The notes under the pieces were generated by a model, which saw only the letters and a list, made by a program, of their open reading frames with translations, searched no databases and had not been told where the DNA came from. Shown here piece by piece: positions 43,533 to 51,817 of a stretch of 64,000 bases of DNA (position 1 is the stretch's first letter; the number at the start of each line of letters is the position of its first letter). The stretch is from CBDHFN01 sp965262605 (GTDB lineage: Bacteria; Pseudomonadota; Alphaproteobacteria; JASGCL01), in NCBI GenBank assembly GCA_965262605.1, contig CBDHFN010000003.1, positions 1,654,194 to 1,718,193 of the forward strand, in the 5' to 3' direction. Both the position numbers and the translations under genes were made by a program.

Positions 43533-44676
43533 GAATTTTAATCCTTACCGCGCGTCCGAATCTGTTTTTGGGCGATTATACCATGCGAATAAATTTATCA
43601 TTATTTTATTATTAATTTTGTCGTTATTTGGCACATTAATGATGGTTTCTGTCGGTGGCGACCAAGACTTGGCAACCAAGCATTTATTAAAGGTAATTTT
43701 AGGTTTTTTTATAATGGCTTTAATTATCTGCCAGCCGATTGAACGAATTTATAATTTAAGCTTTTATCTTTATATTGCTGGGGTTTTATTGCTTGTTTTA
43801 GTTGATGTTATGGGCATAATTGGCTTAGGCGCGCGCCGTTGGCTTAATATTGGCGGATTAAGATTTCAGCCCAGCGAAATTATGAAAATCGCCCTTATTT
43901 TAGCCCTTGCAAGATGGTATCATCAAACCCCGATGACCGAAATTCGCAGATTTCGCGGTTTATTTATTCCCCTTGGCTTGATTTTCTTGCCGGTATTATT
44001 GGTAATGGCGCAACCCGATTTAGGCACAGCAATGCTTATGTTAATGACAGGCGCGGTGATATTATTTTTAGTCGGCGTGCCGTTGAGATTTTTTGCCATG
44101 GGCATTGGCTTAGTGGTAAGTGCCGCAGTGCCTTTATGGACATTTATTCTGCATGATTATCAAAAAAATCGCATTTTAACTTTTTTATCACCCGAACAAG
44201 ACCCAACAGGCACAGGGTATCATATTTTGCAATCTTTAATCACCATTGGTGCGGGTGGATTTTTTGGCAAAGGTTTTGGCAAAGGCACGCAATCTTACAA
44301 CGAATTTTTGCCCGAAAAACATACTGATTTTATTTTTGCGGTTGTTAGTGAGGAATTTGGCTTTTTTGGCGCAATTTTAGTTTTATTGACGCAATTAGCC
44401 TTGATAATTTATAGTTTTATTATGATTAATCAAATAAAATCCTCGTTTGGTCGGCTGGTAAGCGGCGGTGTTATTGGCTATTACGCGTTGCATGTAATGA
44501 TAAACAGCGCCATGGTTATGGGTTTATTGCCCGTGGTTGGTGTGCCTTTACCCTTAATATCATATGGTGGTTCGGTAATGATTTCGGTTTTAATCGGATT
44601 TGGTTTATTTATCGGCGCAAATTTAGATAAATATGTCGTGATTGATTCAAAATTACAATATAAAACAATGGATTAA
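43507..44676 (+). CDS. rodA: Rod-shape-determining peptidoglycan polymerase RodA (SEDS family)
   Basis: The 389-residue protein has ten membrane segments and the SEDS features ARRWLNIGGLRFQPSEIMKI, VLLVMAQPDLGTAMLML (catalytic-site Asp region), HTDFIFAVVSEEFGFFGAIL and LPLISYGGSVMISVLIGFGL. SEDS proteins polymerise lipid II with a class B PBP. RodA is preferred over FtsW because of the short termini. The first suitable ATG (43507) lies inside the last nine codons of pmbA. No ribosome site stands out, so translation may be coupled to pmbA. Confidence 0.9.
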   Translation: MELRLQENKNFNPYRASESVFGRLYHANKFIIILLLILSLFGTLMMVSVGGDQDLATKHLLKVILGFFIMALIICQPIERIYNLSFYLYIAGVLLLVLVDVMGIIGLGARRWLNIGGLRFQPSEIMKIALILALARWYHQTPMTEIRRFRGLFIPLGLIFLPVLLVMAQPDLGTAMLMLMTGAVILFLVGVPLRFFAMGIGLVVSAAVPLWTFILHDYQKNRILTFLSPEQDPTGTGYHILQSLITIGAGGFFGKGFGKGTQSYNEFLPEKHTDFIFAVVSEEFGFFGAILVLLTQLALIIYSFIMINQIKSSFGRLVSGGVIGYYALHVMINSAMVMGLLPVVGVPLPLISYGGSVMISVLIGFGLFIGANLDKYVVIDSKLQYKTMD

Positions 44677-44699
44677 GGTGAAACAATTCATAATGTTTA

Positions 44700-45371
44700 T
44701 TATCTTAGTTCTAATGTAATTAATGGCTCTAACGCAATTTGTATTTTTGTTTGTGGGATTTTAAACTTATTAGCAACATCAACATAATTCCAATTATTGT
44801 TCATAATTAAATTAGCATAATATTCTCTTACATCATCTGGAAATAATAAAGGTAATGTAAATGTGTCCCCAAGATTTTCATAATCTTTCATAAATTTAAA
44901 ATTATCTGAATCATCTATAATAAAATTGTAATTTATACCCACAGAACTCCCTAATTTTCTTAAATCAAATGCTGATGGACGCAAATATTCAATTGGAATA
45001 AACATAAAGCAATGCTCTGTAATAAAACCATATCGTTTATAGCACAAATTTTCTTTTGCATTAACTTCAATGTGATGAACAAAATTCATATTATTATCTG
45101 GTGAATAACATTTATACCGACTAACAAAATTTTCAATAAAATCACGATATTCATAAATCATACCATAATCTGCACGAACGGCTAAGCGAGTATCATCTGC
45201 TTCCCTTAGAACATTCACTATGCAATTTACTAAAAAATTTGTGTTTATCCCAACTATTTTAAACTTATCAGTATCCATTAATGAATTTATGTTTAATCCA
45301 TTTTTTTTTGCGCATTCTATTATTCTATTTGAATAATGGCATAAATAATCCCTGGGATTTTGAAACTTCAT
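44700..45371 (-). CDS. Unknown 223-residue protein, partner of the gene at 45390
   Basis: I recognise no family. The protein is soluble and Asn/Asp/Tyr rich, with NPRDYLCHYSNRIIECAKKN at the N-terminus. Near the C-terminus, NNNWNYVDVANKFKIPQTKI resembles a helix-turn-helix or an ImmA-type helper helix, but no HExxH is present. It follows the 75-residue gene by 18 bases and is convergent with rodA. Very AT-rich, like the other orphan pairs in this window. Confidence 0.5.
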   Translation of the reverse strand: MKFQNPRDYLCHYSNRIIECAKKNGLNINSLMDTDKFKIVGINTNFLVNCIVNVLREADDTRLAVRADYGMIYEYRDFIENFVSRYKCYSPDNNMNFVHHIEVNAKENLCYKRYGFITEHCFMFIPIEYLRPSAFDLRKLGSSVGINYNFIIDDSDNFKFMKDYENLGDTFTLPLLFPDDVREYYANLIMNNNWNYVDVANKFKIPQTKIQIALEPLITLELR

Positions 45372-45389
45372 AAATTCAAATTCCTGTAA

Positions 45390-45617
45390 TTAACTACTTA
45401 TTTTTGCCTGCATACTTGCAATTTTAGCTTGATTCATCTCATCATCTAACATTTGAGCTGTTAGTTTTTTGGGGTTATCTCCCTCATCAAATAGGTTGCC
45501 CACAGGAACTTCACCACGCACCGTCCATCCAGTGTAATGATGTTGCGGATGCCTATCAAGATACGCTTGAACTTTTATCATTTCGCCGTTAGAGCAGTCA
45601 TTTTGCGTTTTACTCAT
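45390..45617 (-). CDS. Unknown 75-residue protein
   Basis: Begins at ATG 45617 (MSKTQNDCSNGEMI). The upstream TTG frame adds only two codons. It contains LDRHPQHHYTGWTVRGEVPV and a helical C-terminus. Hydrophilic, without membrane segments. It is likely co-transcribed with the 223-residue gene. I recognise no family. A small-plus-large pair like this could be a mobile or toxin/antitoxin-type unit, but nothing in the sequence shows that. Confidence 0.5.
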   Translation of the reverse strand: MSKTQNDCSNGEMIKVQAYLDRHPQHHYTGWTVRGEVPVGNLFDEGDNPKKLTAQMLDDEMNQAKIASMQAKISS

Positions 45618-45955
45618 TTTCAATCCATAAATCTTTATATAAATTAAGTGTTAATACCTTAATATTCAAGATCCATGCCTCCATATTGTTTAGTTTAAAT
45701 TAAGTCAAAGGTTTTTTTAATTAATTCATGTGTTTAATGACTATCATTAAAAAAAACTTATGCTTTGAATGCTATCTTGAATCATTTATACATTACATGA
45801 ATAAATAAATCCTTATAACCCCAAATCAATAACTTATTGAAAAAAGTATAACAAAATTACATGCGTAAATCAATTAAATAATATTTATGTTAAAATATTC
45901 AAAATTAAAAATATTTAATAAACACTTCACAAAAAAATTAAGGTAGAATTGCAAC

Positions 45956-46148
45956 GATATTATTCAAGCGTTTCAAAAATTTTATTTAACGACTCAGAAT
46001 GCCCAAAATAATGGTTAATAAAACAGCAATAACCATCAGTTTGGGTATAATGATAGGCAAAGAAAATTTTTGAAAGGCAAGTGAATGATATTATTCATGC
46101 GTTTCAAAAATTTTATTTAACGACTCAGAATGCCCAAAATCATGGTTA
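45956..46148. repeat. Pair of 62-bp direct repeats
   Basis: 45956-46017 and 46087-46148 agree in 60 of 62 positions (GATATTATTCAAGCGTTTCA to CTCAGAATGCCCAAAATAAT). The second copy abuts the ynjB stop codon. The rest of the gap 45618-46148 is low-complexity AT DNA with no feature I can support. Confidence 0.85.
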
Positions 46149-47348
46149 TTAACTTTTACCATACCGCAACAACCATTGCTGCTCTAAATATGGCACTAAC
46201 GAAGGGTGTGGTTCGCCAATCACGCGCTTTAAATCTTCGTCAGATACTTGACCTTGTTTGACTGGAATTGCGCGAAATAATTGGGCATCTTGGGGGGATA
46301 AGGCTTTCATATCTAAAATAGTCGGTTCTCCCCAAAATTCGGGGTTTAACTTACGGGCTTGGGCTTGCGGGGAAAGCAGAAAATTAATAAATGCTAGCGC
46401 GCCTTCTTTTGATTTTGCGTTGGCGGGAATGACTAAGAAATGGTAATTACCGATTGTGCCTTTCTTGAAAACATAGGCTTGGGAGTTAGGGGGAATGATT
46501 TTTTGTTCAATGGCGTTGGCGGCGACACTGACATTAAATGAAAAGCTAAAATCTATTTCGCCATCGGCAAATAATTTTAATAAAGCCGATTCATTTTGCG
46601 GGTATACTTTGCCTTGCTGCCATAAAAACGGGTGAATTTGGTCAAGATATTGCCATAAACCTTGGGTTTCGCGCTCAATATTCGGAATTTTATCAACGGG
46701 ATTTTTGAAAATATCGGGATTGGGCGAAGTGTCTAACAAAATTTGTTTCAAAAACGACATGCCGGTAAAATCAGTTGGCTTGGGGTAAGCAAATTTATAG
46801 GGGTTTTTCTTGATAGTATTTAATAATTCTTGGGCATTTTTTGGCGGAAAAGGGGTTTTTTTAGGGTTATGGACAAAAACAAATTGTGCTTTACCCCACG
46901 GCGCGGAATACCCATCGGTCGGCGTGCCGAAATCAAAAGCTATTGAAGGGTTGCTTGCCTCGCGCACAAATTGGTAATTCGGTAAATATTTGGTTATGGG
47001 TCCAAATAACAATGATTTTTCTTTTAATTTACGGAAATTATCGCCATTTACCCAAATTATATCCACCACGCCGCTTTGGGTTTTATTTTGCTTGTCAAGA
47101 ATGACTTTTTGCACCGCATCGCCCGTATCGTTTAGCTTAACATGAATGACTTGGGTGGCTTGTGTTTTTTGAAATTCATCAATCGCCCATTTTATGTAAT
47201 TATTATATGTTTGCGAACCACCCCAAGCGTTAAAATGCACGACTTGCCCGCGGGCTTCTTGTTGAACTTGTTTAAAATCTTCGTAAGTATCATAGGCGCG
47301 TAAGGGCGAAAATGCAATTAACCCCAAAAAAATTAAAATCTTAAACAT
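46149..47348 (-). CDS. ynjB: YnjB-type ABC substrate-binding protein
   Basis: The 399-residue protein has a cleavable signal peptide (MFKILIFLGLIAFSPLRA) and the YnjB blocks VVHFNAWGGSQTYNNYIKWA, HVKLNDTGDAVQKVILDK and DIIWVNGDNFRKLKEKSLLF. It belongs to the thiamine/iron-like extracellular solute-binding group; the ligand of YnjB is not settled to my knowledge. The ATG follows the prs stop directly, so the two are read from one message. No ynjC/ynjD permease or ATPase genes are adjacent, which is unusual. Confidence 0.88.
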   Translation of the reverse strand: MFKILIFLGLIAFSPLRAYDTYEDFKQVQQEARGQVVHFNAWGGSQTYNNYIKWAIDEFQKTQATQVIHVKLNDTGDAVQKVILDKQNKTQSGVVDIIWVNGDNFRKLKEKSLLFGPITKYLPNYQFVREASNPSIAFDFGTPTDGYSAPWGKAQFVFVHNPKKTPFPPKNAQELLNTIKKNPYKFAYPKPTDFTGMSFLKQILLDTSPNPDIFKNPVDKIPNIERETQGLWQYLDQIHPFLWQQGKVYPQNESALLKLFADGEIDFSFSFNVSVAANAIEQKIIPPNSQAYVFKKGTIGNYHFLVIPANAKSKEGALAFINFLLSPQAQARKLNPEFWGEPTILDMKALSPQDAQLFRAIPVKQGQVSDEDLKRVIGEPHPSLVPYLEQQWLLRYGKS

Positions 47349-48308
47349 TTAATTAAACAATGATGACACTGATTTATTAGTATAAATCCGTGCCAAAGCT
47401 TCGCCCAAAAGATTACTTACCGAAACGATGGTAATTTTCGGGTGCGATATTGCTTCGGGTTTTTGCTTGATAGTGTCGGTAATTACCACCCGTTTTAATG
47501 GTGAATTTTCAATTTTTTTCAGCGCATCGCCAGATAATACACCATGGCTTACATATGCCGCCACCGATTTTGCCCCGCCAATATCAATTAAAGCTTTGGC
47601 GGCGTTGCATAAAGTTCCCGCCGAATCAGCCATATCATCAATTAAAATCGCATCCATGCCACGCACATCACCGATAATATTCATTACTTCGGATTCCCCA
47701 GCAACTGGACGGCGTTTGTCAATAATTGCTAAATCACAATTGCACCGCTTCGCCATGGCGCGCGCGCGCAAGACACCACCAACATCGGGGGAAACCACCA
47801 CTAATTTTGATAAATCAGTATAATGCTCTTTAACTGCTGTATGTAAAGTCGGCATCGCAAATAAATTATCGGTCGGAATTTCAAAAAATCCTTGAATTTG
47901 CGCGGCGTGCAAATCAACGGTGACAACCCGTGTCGCCCCAGCAGTTTGCAACATTTGCGCCACTAATTTCGCGGTAATCGGGCTTCGGGGCGAAGTTTTT
48001 CTGTCTTGGCGGGCATAGCCATAATAAGGAATAACCGCAACTATCCGCTTTGCCGAAGAACGGCGCACGGCATCCATAATAATTAATAATTCCATTAAAT
48101 TATCATTAGTCGGCGATTGAGTCGGTTGAATAATATAAACTTCTTCACCGCGGACATTATCGCCTACTTCCACAAAAATTTCTCCATCAGAAAACACGCG
48201 CACATTAGAAGGCACCATTGCCGCATTAATTTCAGGATAAGATGATTGGATATATTGATAAATTTTTTGGGCTAAATCATCGTTCGCGCGTCCTGCTATT
48301 ATTCGCAT
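47349..48308 (-). CDS. prs: Ribose-phosphate pyrophosphokinase (PRPP synthetase)
   Basis: The 319-residue protein has the class I motifs: YYGYARQDRKTSPRSPITAK, the ATP/Mg site TVDLHAAQIQGFF (DLH), catalytic KRCNCDLAIIDKRRP, and the ribose-5-phosphate loop DDMADSAGTLCNAAKAL. It makes PRPP for nucleotide, His and Trp synthesis. A 92-base spacer separates it from efp upstream; ynjB follows immediately. Confidence 0.97.
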   Translation of the reverse strand: MRIIAGRANDDLAQKIYQYIQSSYPEINAAMVPSNVRVFSDGEIFVEVGDNVRGEEVYIIQPTQSPTNDNLMELLIIMDAVRRSSAKRIVAVIPYYGYARQDRKTSPRSPITAKLVAQMLQTAGATRVVTVDLHAAQIQGFFEIPTDNLFAMPTLHTAVKEHYTDLSKLVVVSPDVGGVLRARAMAKRCNCDLAIIDKRRPVAGESEVMNIIGDVRGMDAILIDDMADSAGTLCNAAKALIDIGGAKSVAAYVSHGVLSGDALKKIENSPLKRVVITDTIKQKPEAISHPKITIVSVSNLLGEALARIYTNKSVSSLFN

Positions 48309-48400
48309 ATTTTATCCTAATTTAATTGGTATTTCATTTTATATTTACTTGAATCGCCAAAATGTCAAGTATTTAATTTAGGTAAAAATCACCAATTTAA

Positions 48401-48970
48401 TCAACCCTTAAATCGTTCAACAAAAACAGATTCGGTGGTATTGACAACAATTTTTTCCCCCGCAACAATATAAGGTGGCACAAGAATTTTAACGCCATTT
48501 GCCATAATCGCAGGTTTGTAAGACGAAGCAGCCGTTTGCCCTTTTATCACGGCATCGGCTTCAACGACTTCTAAAACAACTTGTTCAGGGATTTTTACGC
48601 CAATTGGTCTGCCTTCGTAAGTTTCAATCATAACAATCATGCCGTCTTGCAAATATGAAATTTGATTTTCATCTAAATCATCTTTGTTCAGAATAATTTG
48701 TTCGTAATTGGTTTGTTCCATGAAAGTAAATGATTCGCCATCGCCATAAAGATATTGATAATCCATTTGCTCCAATCGCACTTTTTCAATCATTTCCGAA
48801 GAGCGAAATCGTTCGTTCATTTTCGTGCCATTGGGAATTTCTTTCAATTCAACCTGCATGAATGCGCCACCTTTACCGGGTTTAACATGTTGCGTTTTAA
48901 CTACGCGCCATAATCGGTTAAGATGTTCAATAACGATGCCGGGCTTTAAGCTGTTGCCGTCAATTTTCAT
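48401..48970 (-). CDS. efp: Elongation factor P
   Basis: The 189-residue protein has all three EF-P domains. Domain I has the modifiable tip HVKPGKGGAFMQVELKEI (Lys at the loop), and the end has VNTTESVFVERFKG. It relieves ribosome stalling at polyproline. It follows cytochrome c1 by 15 bases and shares the operon direction with the bc1 genes. The modification enzymes EpmA/EpmB are not in view. Confidence 0.97.
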   Translation of the reverse strand: MKIDGNSLKPGIVIEHLNRLWRVVKTQHVKPGKGGAFMQVELKEIPNGTKMNERFRSSEMIEKVRLEQMDYQYLYGDGESFTFMEQTNYEQIILNKDDLDENQISYLQDGMIVMIETYEGRPIGVKIPEQVVLEVVEADAVIKGQTAASSYKPAIMANGVKILVPPYIVAGEKIVVNTTESVFVERFKG

Positions 48971-48985
48971 AATTTTTCCTTAAAT

Positions 48986-49810
48986 TTATTTTTTAGCATT
49001 AGACCAAATTTTGCGCTTTGTCGCCAATAACAAAACAAAAAACACAATTAAGAATAATAAAACCTTAATACCCATGGCTTTTTGTAATTCCAAGTTAGGT
49101 TGCGATACAAAAGCTAAAAAATTCACGACATCTTCTGCCATTTGTTCTTTGCTTGCCTTTGTGCCATCAGCGTAAGTTACTTGCCCATCACTTAAAGGCG
49201 CAGCCATCGCGATTTGCTTGCCGGGGAAGATTTTATTATAATTCATACCCGCACCCATTGCAAAATCCGAAGGGGGCGCATCATAGGAAATTAACAAATT
49301 ATAAACATAATCTGCACCCGAAGCGTTATCTTGGGCGCGAATCGCATCCCAAAAATTCAAGAAAAAGTTATTTCTGCCATGGGCGCGCGAATTGATGATT
49401 AACGATAAATCGGGTGGCAAAGCACCATTATTGCCTGCTCTTGCGGCATCTTCGGATTCAAATGGATTGGGCAAAGTATCCGAAGGCGTTGCGCGGCGTT
49501 TCGTCATTTTGCCATCAACTACTCCATTCGCAACTTCAAATTTTGACGCAAAGCCCTTTAATTCGGCTTCGTTATAACCCAATTTTGCTAATTCACGAAT
49601 CGGTAATAAAGACAAGGAATGGCAACCCGCGCAGACTTCAGTAAATACTTGCAAACCCCGTTGTGCTTTTTCTTTGTCATATGAACCAAAAAATCCCGTC
49701 CATGCCCAAGAACCTTTTTCCAAATGAACTTCTTCGTTAGCGAATGCAACACTGCCAATGGACATTGCGACCACGCCAGCTATACAAAAGTTTTTTACTA
49801 AATTTTTCAT
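48986..49810 (-). CDS. petC: Cytochrome c1 of the bc1 complex
   Basis: The 274-residue protein has a signal peptide (VAMSIGSVAFANEE), the haem motif VCAGCHSLSL, PPDLSLIINSRAHGRNNFFL, the Met ligand region in DFAMGAGMNYN, and one C-terminal anchor (VLLFLIVFFVLLLATKRKI). It passes electrons from the Rieske centre to soluble cytochrome c. AGGAG stands 6 bases before the ATG at 49810. Last gene of the Rieske-cytochrome b-cytochrome c1 operon. efp follows closely. Confidence 0.95.
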   Translation of the reverse strand: MKNLVKNFCIAGVVAMSIGSVAFANEEVHLEKGSWAWTGFFGSYDKEKAQRGLQVFTEVCAGCHSLSLLPIRELAKLGYNEAELKGFASKFEVANGVVDGKMTKRRATPSDTLPNPFESEDAARAGNNGALPPDLSLIINSRAHGRNNFFLNFWDAIRAQDNASGADYVYNLLISYDAPPSDFAMGAGMNYNKIFPGKQIAMAAPLSDGQVTYADGTKASKEQMAEDVVNFLAFVSQPNLELQKAMGIKVLLFLIVFFVLLLATKRKIWSNAKK

Positions 49811-49831
49811 CAATAACTCCTATGGTCAGTG

Positions 49832-51070
49832 TTAATTTAAGATGGATTGGGATAATGATTGCGGCTGGGGTTTGGGTGTTTCCAAAAATCCTAAAATTGG
49901 TGTGATAACCAAGAAATGCAAGAAATACCAAAATGTGCCAATTTGCGATAAAGTTAAATAAATACCTTCGGCGGGTTTATTGCCACAATATCCTAATAAA
50001 ACAACATCAACCACCAATAAAATCACAAACCAGCGATAAATTGGACGATAACGGCATGATTTAACCGGTGAAGTATCAAGCCATGGTAATAAAGCCAAAA
50101 GAAATAATGATCCAAACATTAAAATCACGCCACCTAATTTTGCTGGAATTACCCAGAAAAATTGAAATGTGATTGCCCGTAAAATCGCATAAAACGGCAA
50201 GAAATACCATTCTGGCACAATATGCGCAGGGGTAACTAATGGTTTAGCGGGAATATAATTATCGGGATGCCCCATATAATTTGGTGCATAAAACACAAAA
50301 AAAGCATATACGATTAAAAATAAGCCAACACCTACGCCGTCTTTGGCGGTATAAAATGGGTGAAAATTCACAACATCTTCAGGTTTTTTGGGTTCAATAC
50401 CCGATGGATTATTGGATTTCGCTTTGTGCATTGCAACAATGTGTAAAATCACAATCCCTAAAATAATAAAAGGCAATAAATAATGCAACGCGAAAAAACG
50501 ATTTAGCGTGGGATTATCAACCGAAAATCCGCCCCATAACCAAGTAACAATCGGTTCGCCAATAAATGGAATTGCCGAAAATAAATTTGTTATCACGGTC
50601 GCGCCCCAAAAGCTCATTTGCCCCCAAGGCAAAACATAACCCATGAAAGCGGTTGCCATCATTAAAATAAAAATAACTACGCCTAATAACCAAATTAATT
50701 CGCGCGGGTTTTTATATGAACCATAATAAATACCACGGAAAATATGAACATACACCACGATAAAAAACATGGACGCGCCATTCATATGCAAATATCGCAA
50801 TAACCAGCCGTAATTTACATCACGCATGATGCGCTCAACCGAGAAAAATGCTTTGTCAATATGCGGTGTATATTGCATTGCCAAGACAATGCCCGTAACA
50901 ATCATGGTCATTAAAACCACCATCGCCATCGCGCCAAACGACCAAAAATAATTTAAATTTTTTGGCATTGGAAATAAACCATATTCATGCTTGAAATAGG
51001 TAAAAATTGGCAAGCGGTCATCTACCCAACGCACAAAACCATTTTCAAATTCGCTTTTTTCTGATTGCAT
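49832..51070 (-). CDS. petB: Cytochrome b of the bc1 complex
   Basis: The 412-residue multi-span protein has the haem-binding pairs in LRYLHMNGASMFFIVVYVHI and RFFALHYLLPFIILGIVILH, the Qo-site PEWY in HIVPEWYFLPFYAIL and GWGQ-like VLPWGQMSFWGATVITN. It carries haems bL and bH and oxidises ubiquinol. I start at the second ATG (51070), which is 6 bases after AAGGAG; the first ATG overlaps that site. Confidence 0.97.
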   Translation of the reverse strand: MQSEKSEFENGFVRWVDDRLPIFTYFKHEYGLFPMPKNLNYFWSFGAMAMVVLMTMIVTGIVLAMQYTPHIDKAFFSVERIMRDVNYGWLLRYLHMNGASMFFIVVYVHIFRGIYYGSYKNPRELIWLLGVVIFILMMATAFMGYVLPWGQMSFWGATVITNLFSAIPFIGEPIVTWLWGGFSVDNPTLNRFFALHYLLPFIILGIVILHIVAMHKAKSNNPSGIEPKKPEDVVNFHPFYTAKDGVGVGLFLIVYAFFVFYAPNYMGHPDNYIPAKPLVTPAHIVPEWYFLPFYAILRAITFQFFWVIPAKLGGVILMFGSLFLLALLPWLDTSPVKSCRYRPIYRWFVILLVVDVVLLGYCGNKPAEGIYLTLSQIGTFWYFLHFLVITPILGFLETPKPQPQSLSQSILN

Positions 51071-51080
51071 GTTCATCTCC

Positions 51081-51605
51081 TTAACCGATTCTAATTAAAC
51101 TATTGCTGACAAATTCATATGGTGGCACATCCAAATTTTTGGGCGCGGGACCTTTTCTTATCCGTCCAGAAGTATCATAATGTGAGCCATGGCAAGGGCA
51201 GAACCAACCACCAAAATCGCCCCGTTCCGAACCAACCCCCTGCCCCAAAGGCACGCAACCTAAATGGGTGCAAACGCCAACTAAAACCAACCATTCATTT
51301 TTTTTAACTCGTTTTGCGTCTTCTTGGGGGTCAACTAACTGCGCCGTATTATCTTTGGTTGCCCGTTCAATTTCTGTGGGGGTGCGATGGCGAATAAATA
51401 CAGGCTTGCCACGCCATTTAACGGTGACTGATGCACCTTCGGGGATTTGGCTTATATCAATTTCGGTTGAGGCAAGCGCCAAAACATCCTTAGAAGGATT
51501 CATTGAATTAATTATAGGCCATGCCATTGATCCAGCCCCCACTGCGCCCGTAGCAACAGTTAAAAGACTTAAAAAATCGCGTCTATTTTGTGCAGATTCA
51601 CTCAT
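51081..51605 (-). CDS. petA: Rieske iron-sulfur subunit of the bc1 complex
   Basis: The 174-residue protein has a Tat-type lead (QNRRDFLSLLTVATGAVG) that also serves as membrane anchor, then the two cluster loops CTHLGCVPLG and CPCHGSHYD. The start is ATG 51605. It opens the operon with cytochrome b 10 bases downstream. Confidence 0.96.
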   Translation of the reverse strand: MSESAQNRRDFLSLLTVATGAVGAGSMAWPIINSMNPSKDVLALASTEIDISQIPEGASVTVKWRGKPVFIRHRTPTEIERATKDNTAQLVDPQEDAKRVKKNEWLVLVGVCTHLGCVPLGQGVGSERGDFGGWFCPCHGSHYDTSGRIRKGPAPKNLDVPPYEFVSNSLIRIG

Positions 51606-51817
51606 TTTATCATCCAATTGTTAGTTATTTGATAGCAATTAACTTAATTACATTCAATTTGCAAGTATTTTTTTTATTTACCTTTATTTATTTACGATAT
51701 TCCTGCTAACATCAATAAATTAAAATAAGAAATTTTGCTTTATATCAAATTATGATATTGAATATCAGTATTTTAATTCCTATCTTTGTATGGTAAAAGG
51801 AAAATGGAGACAATATT

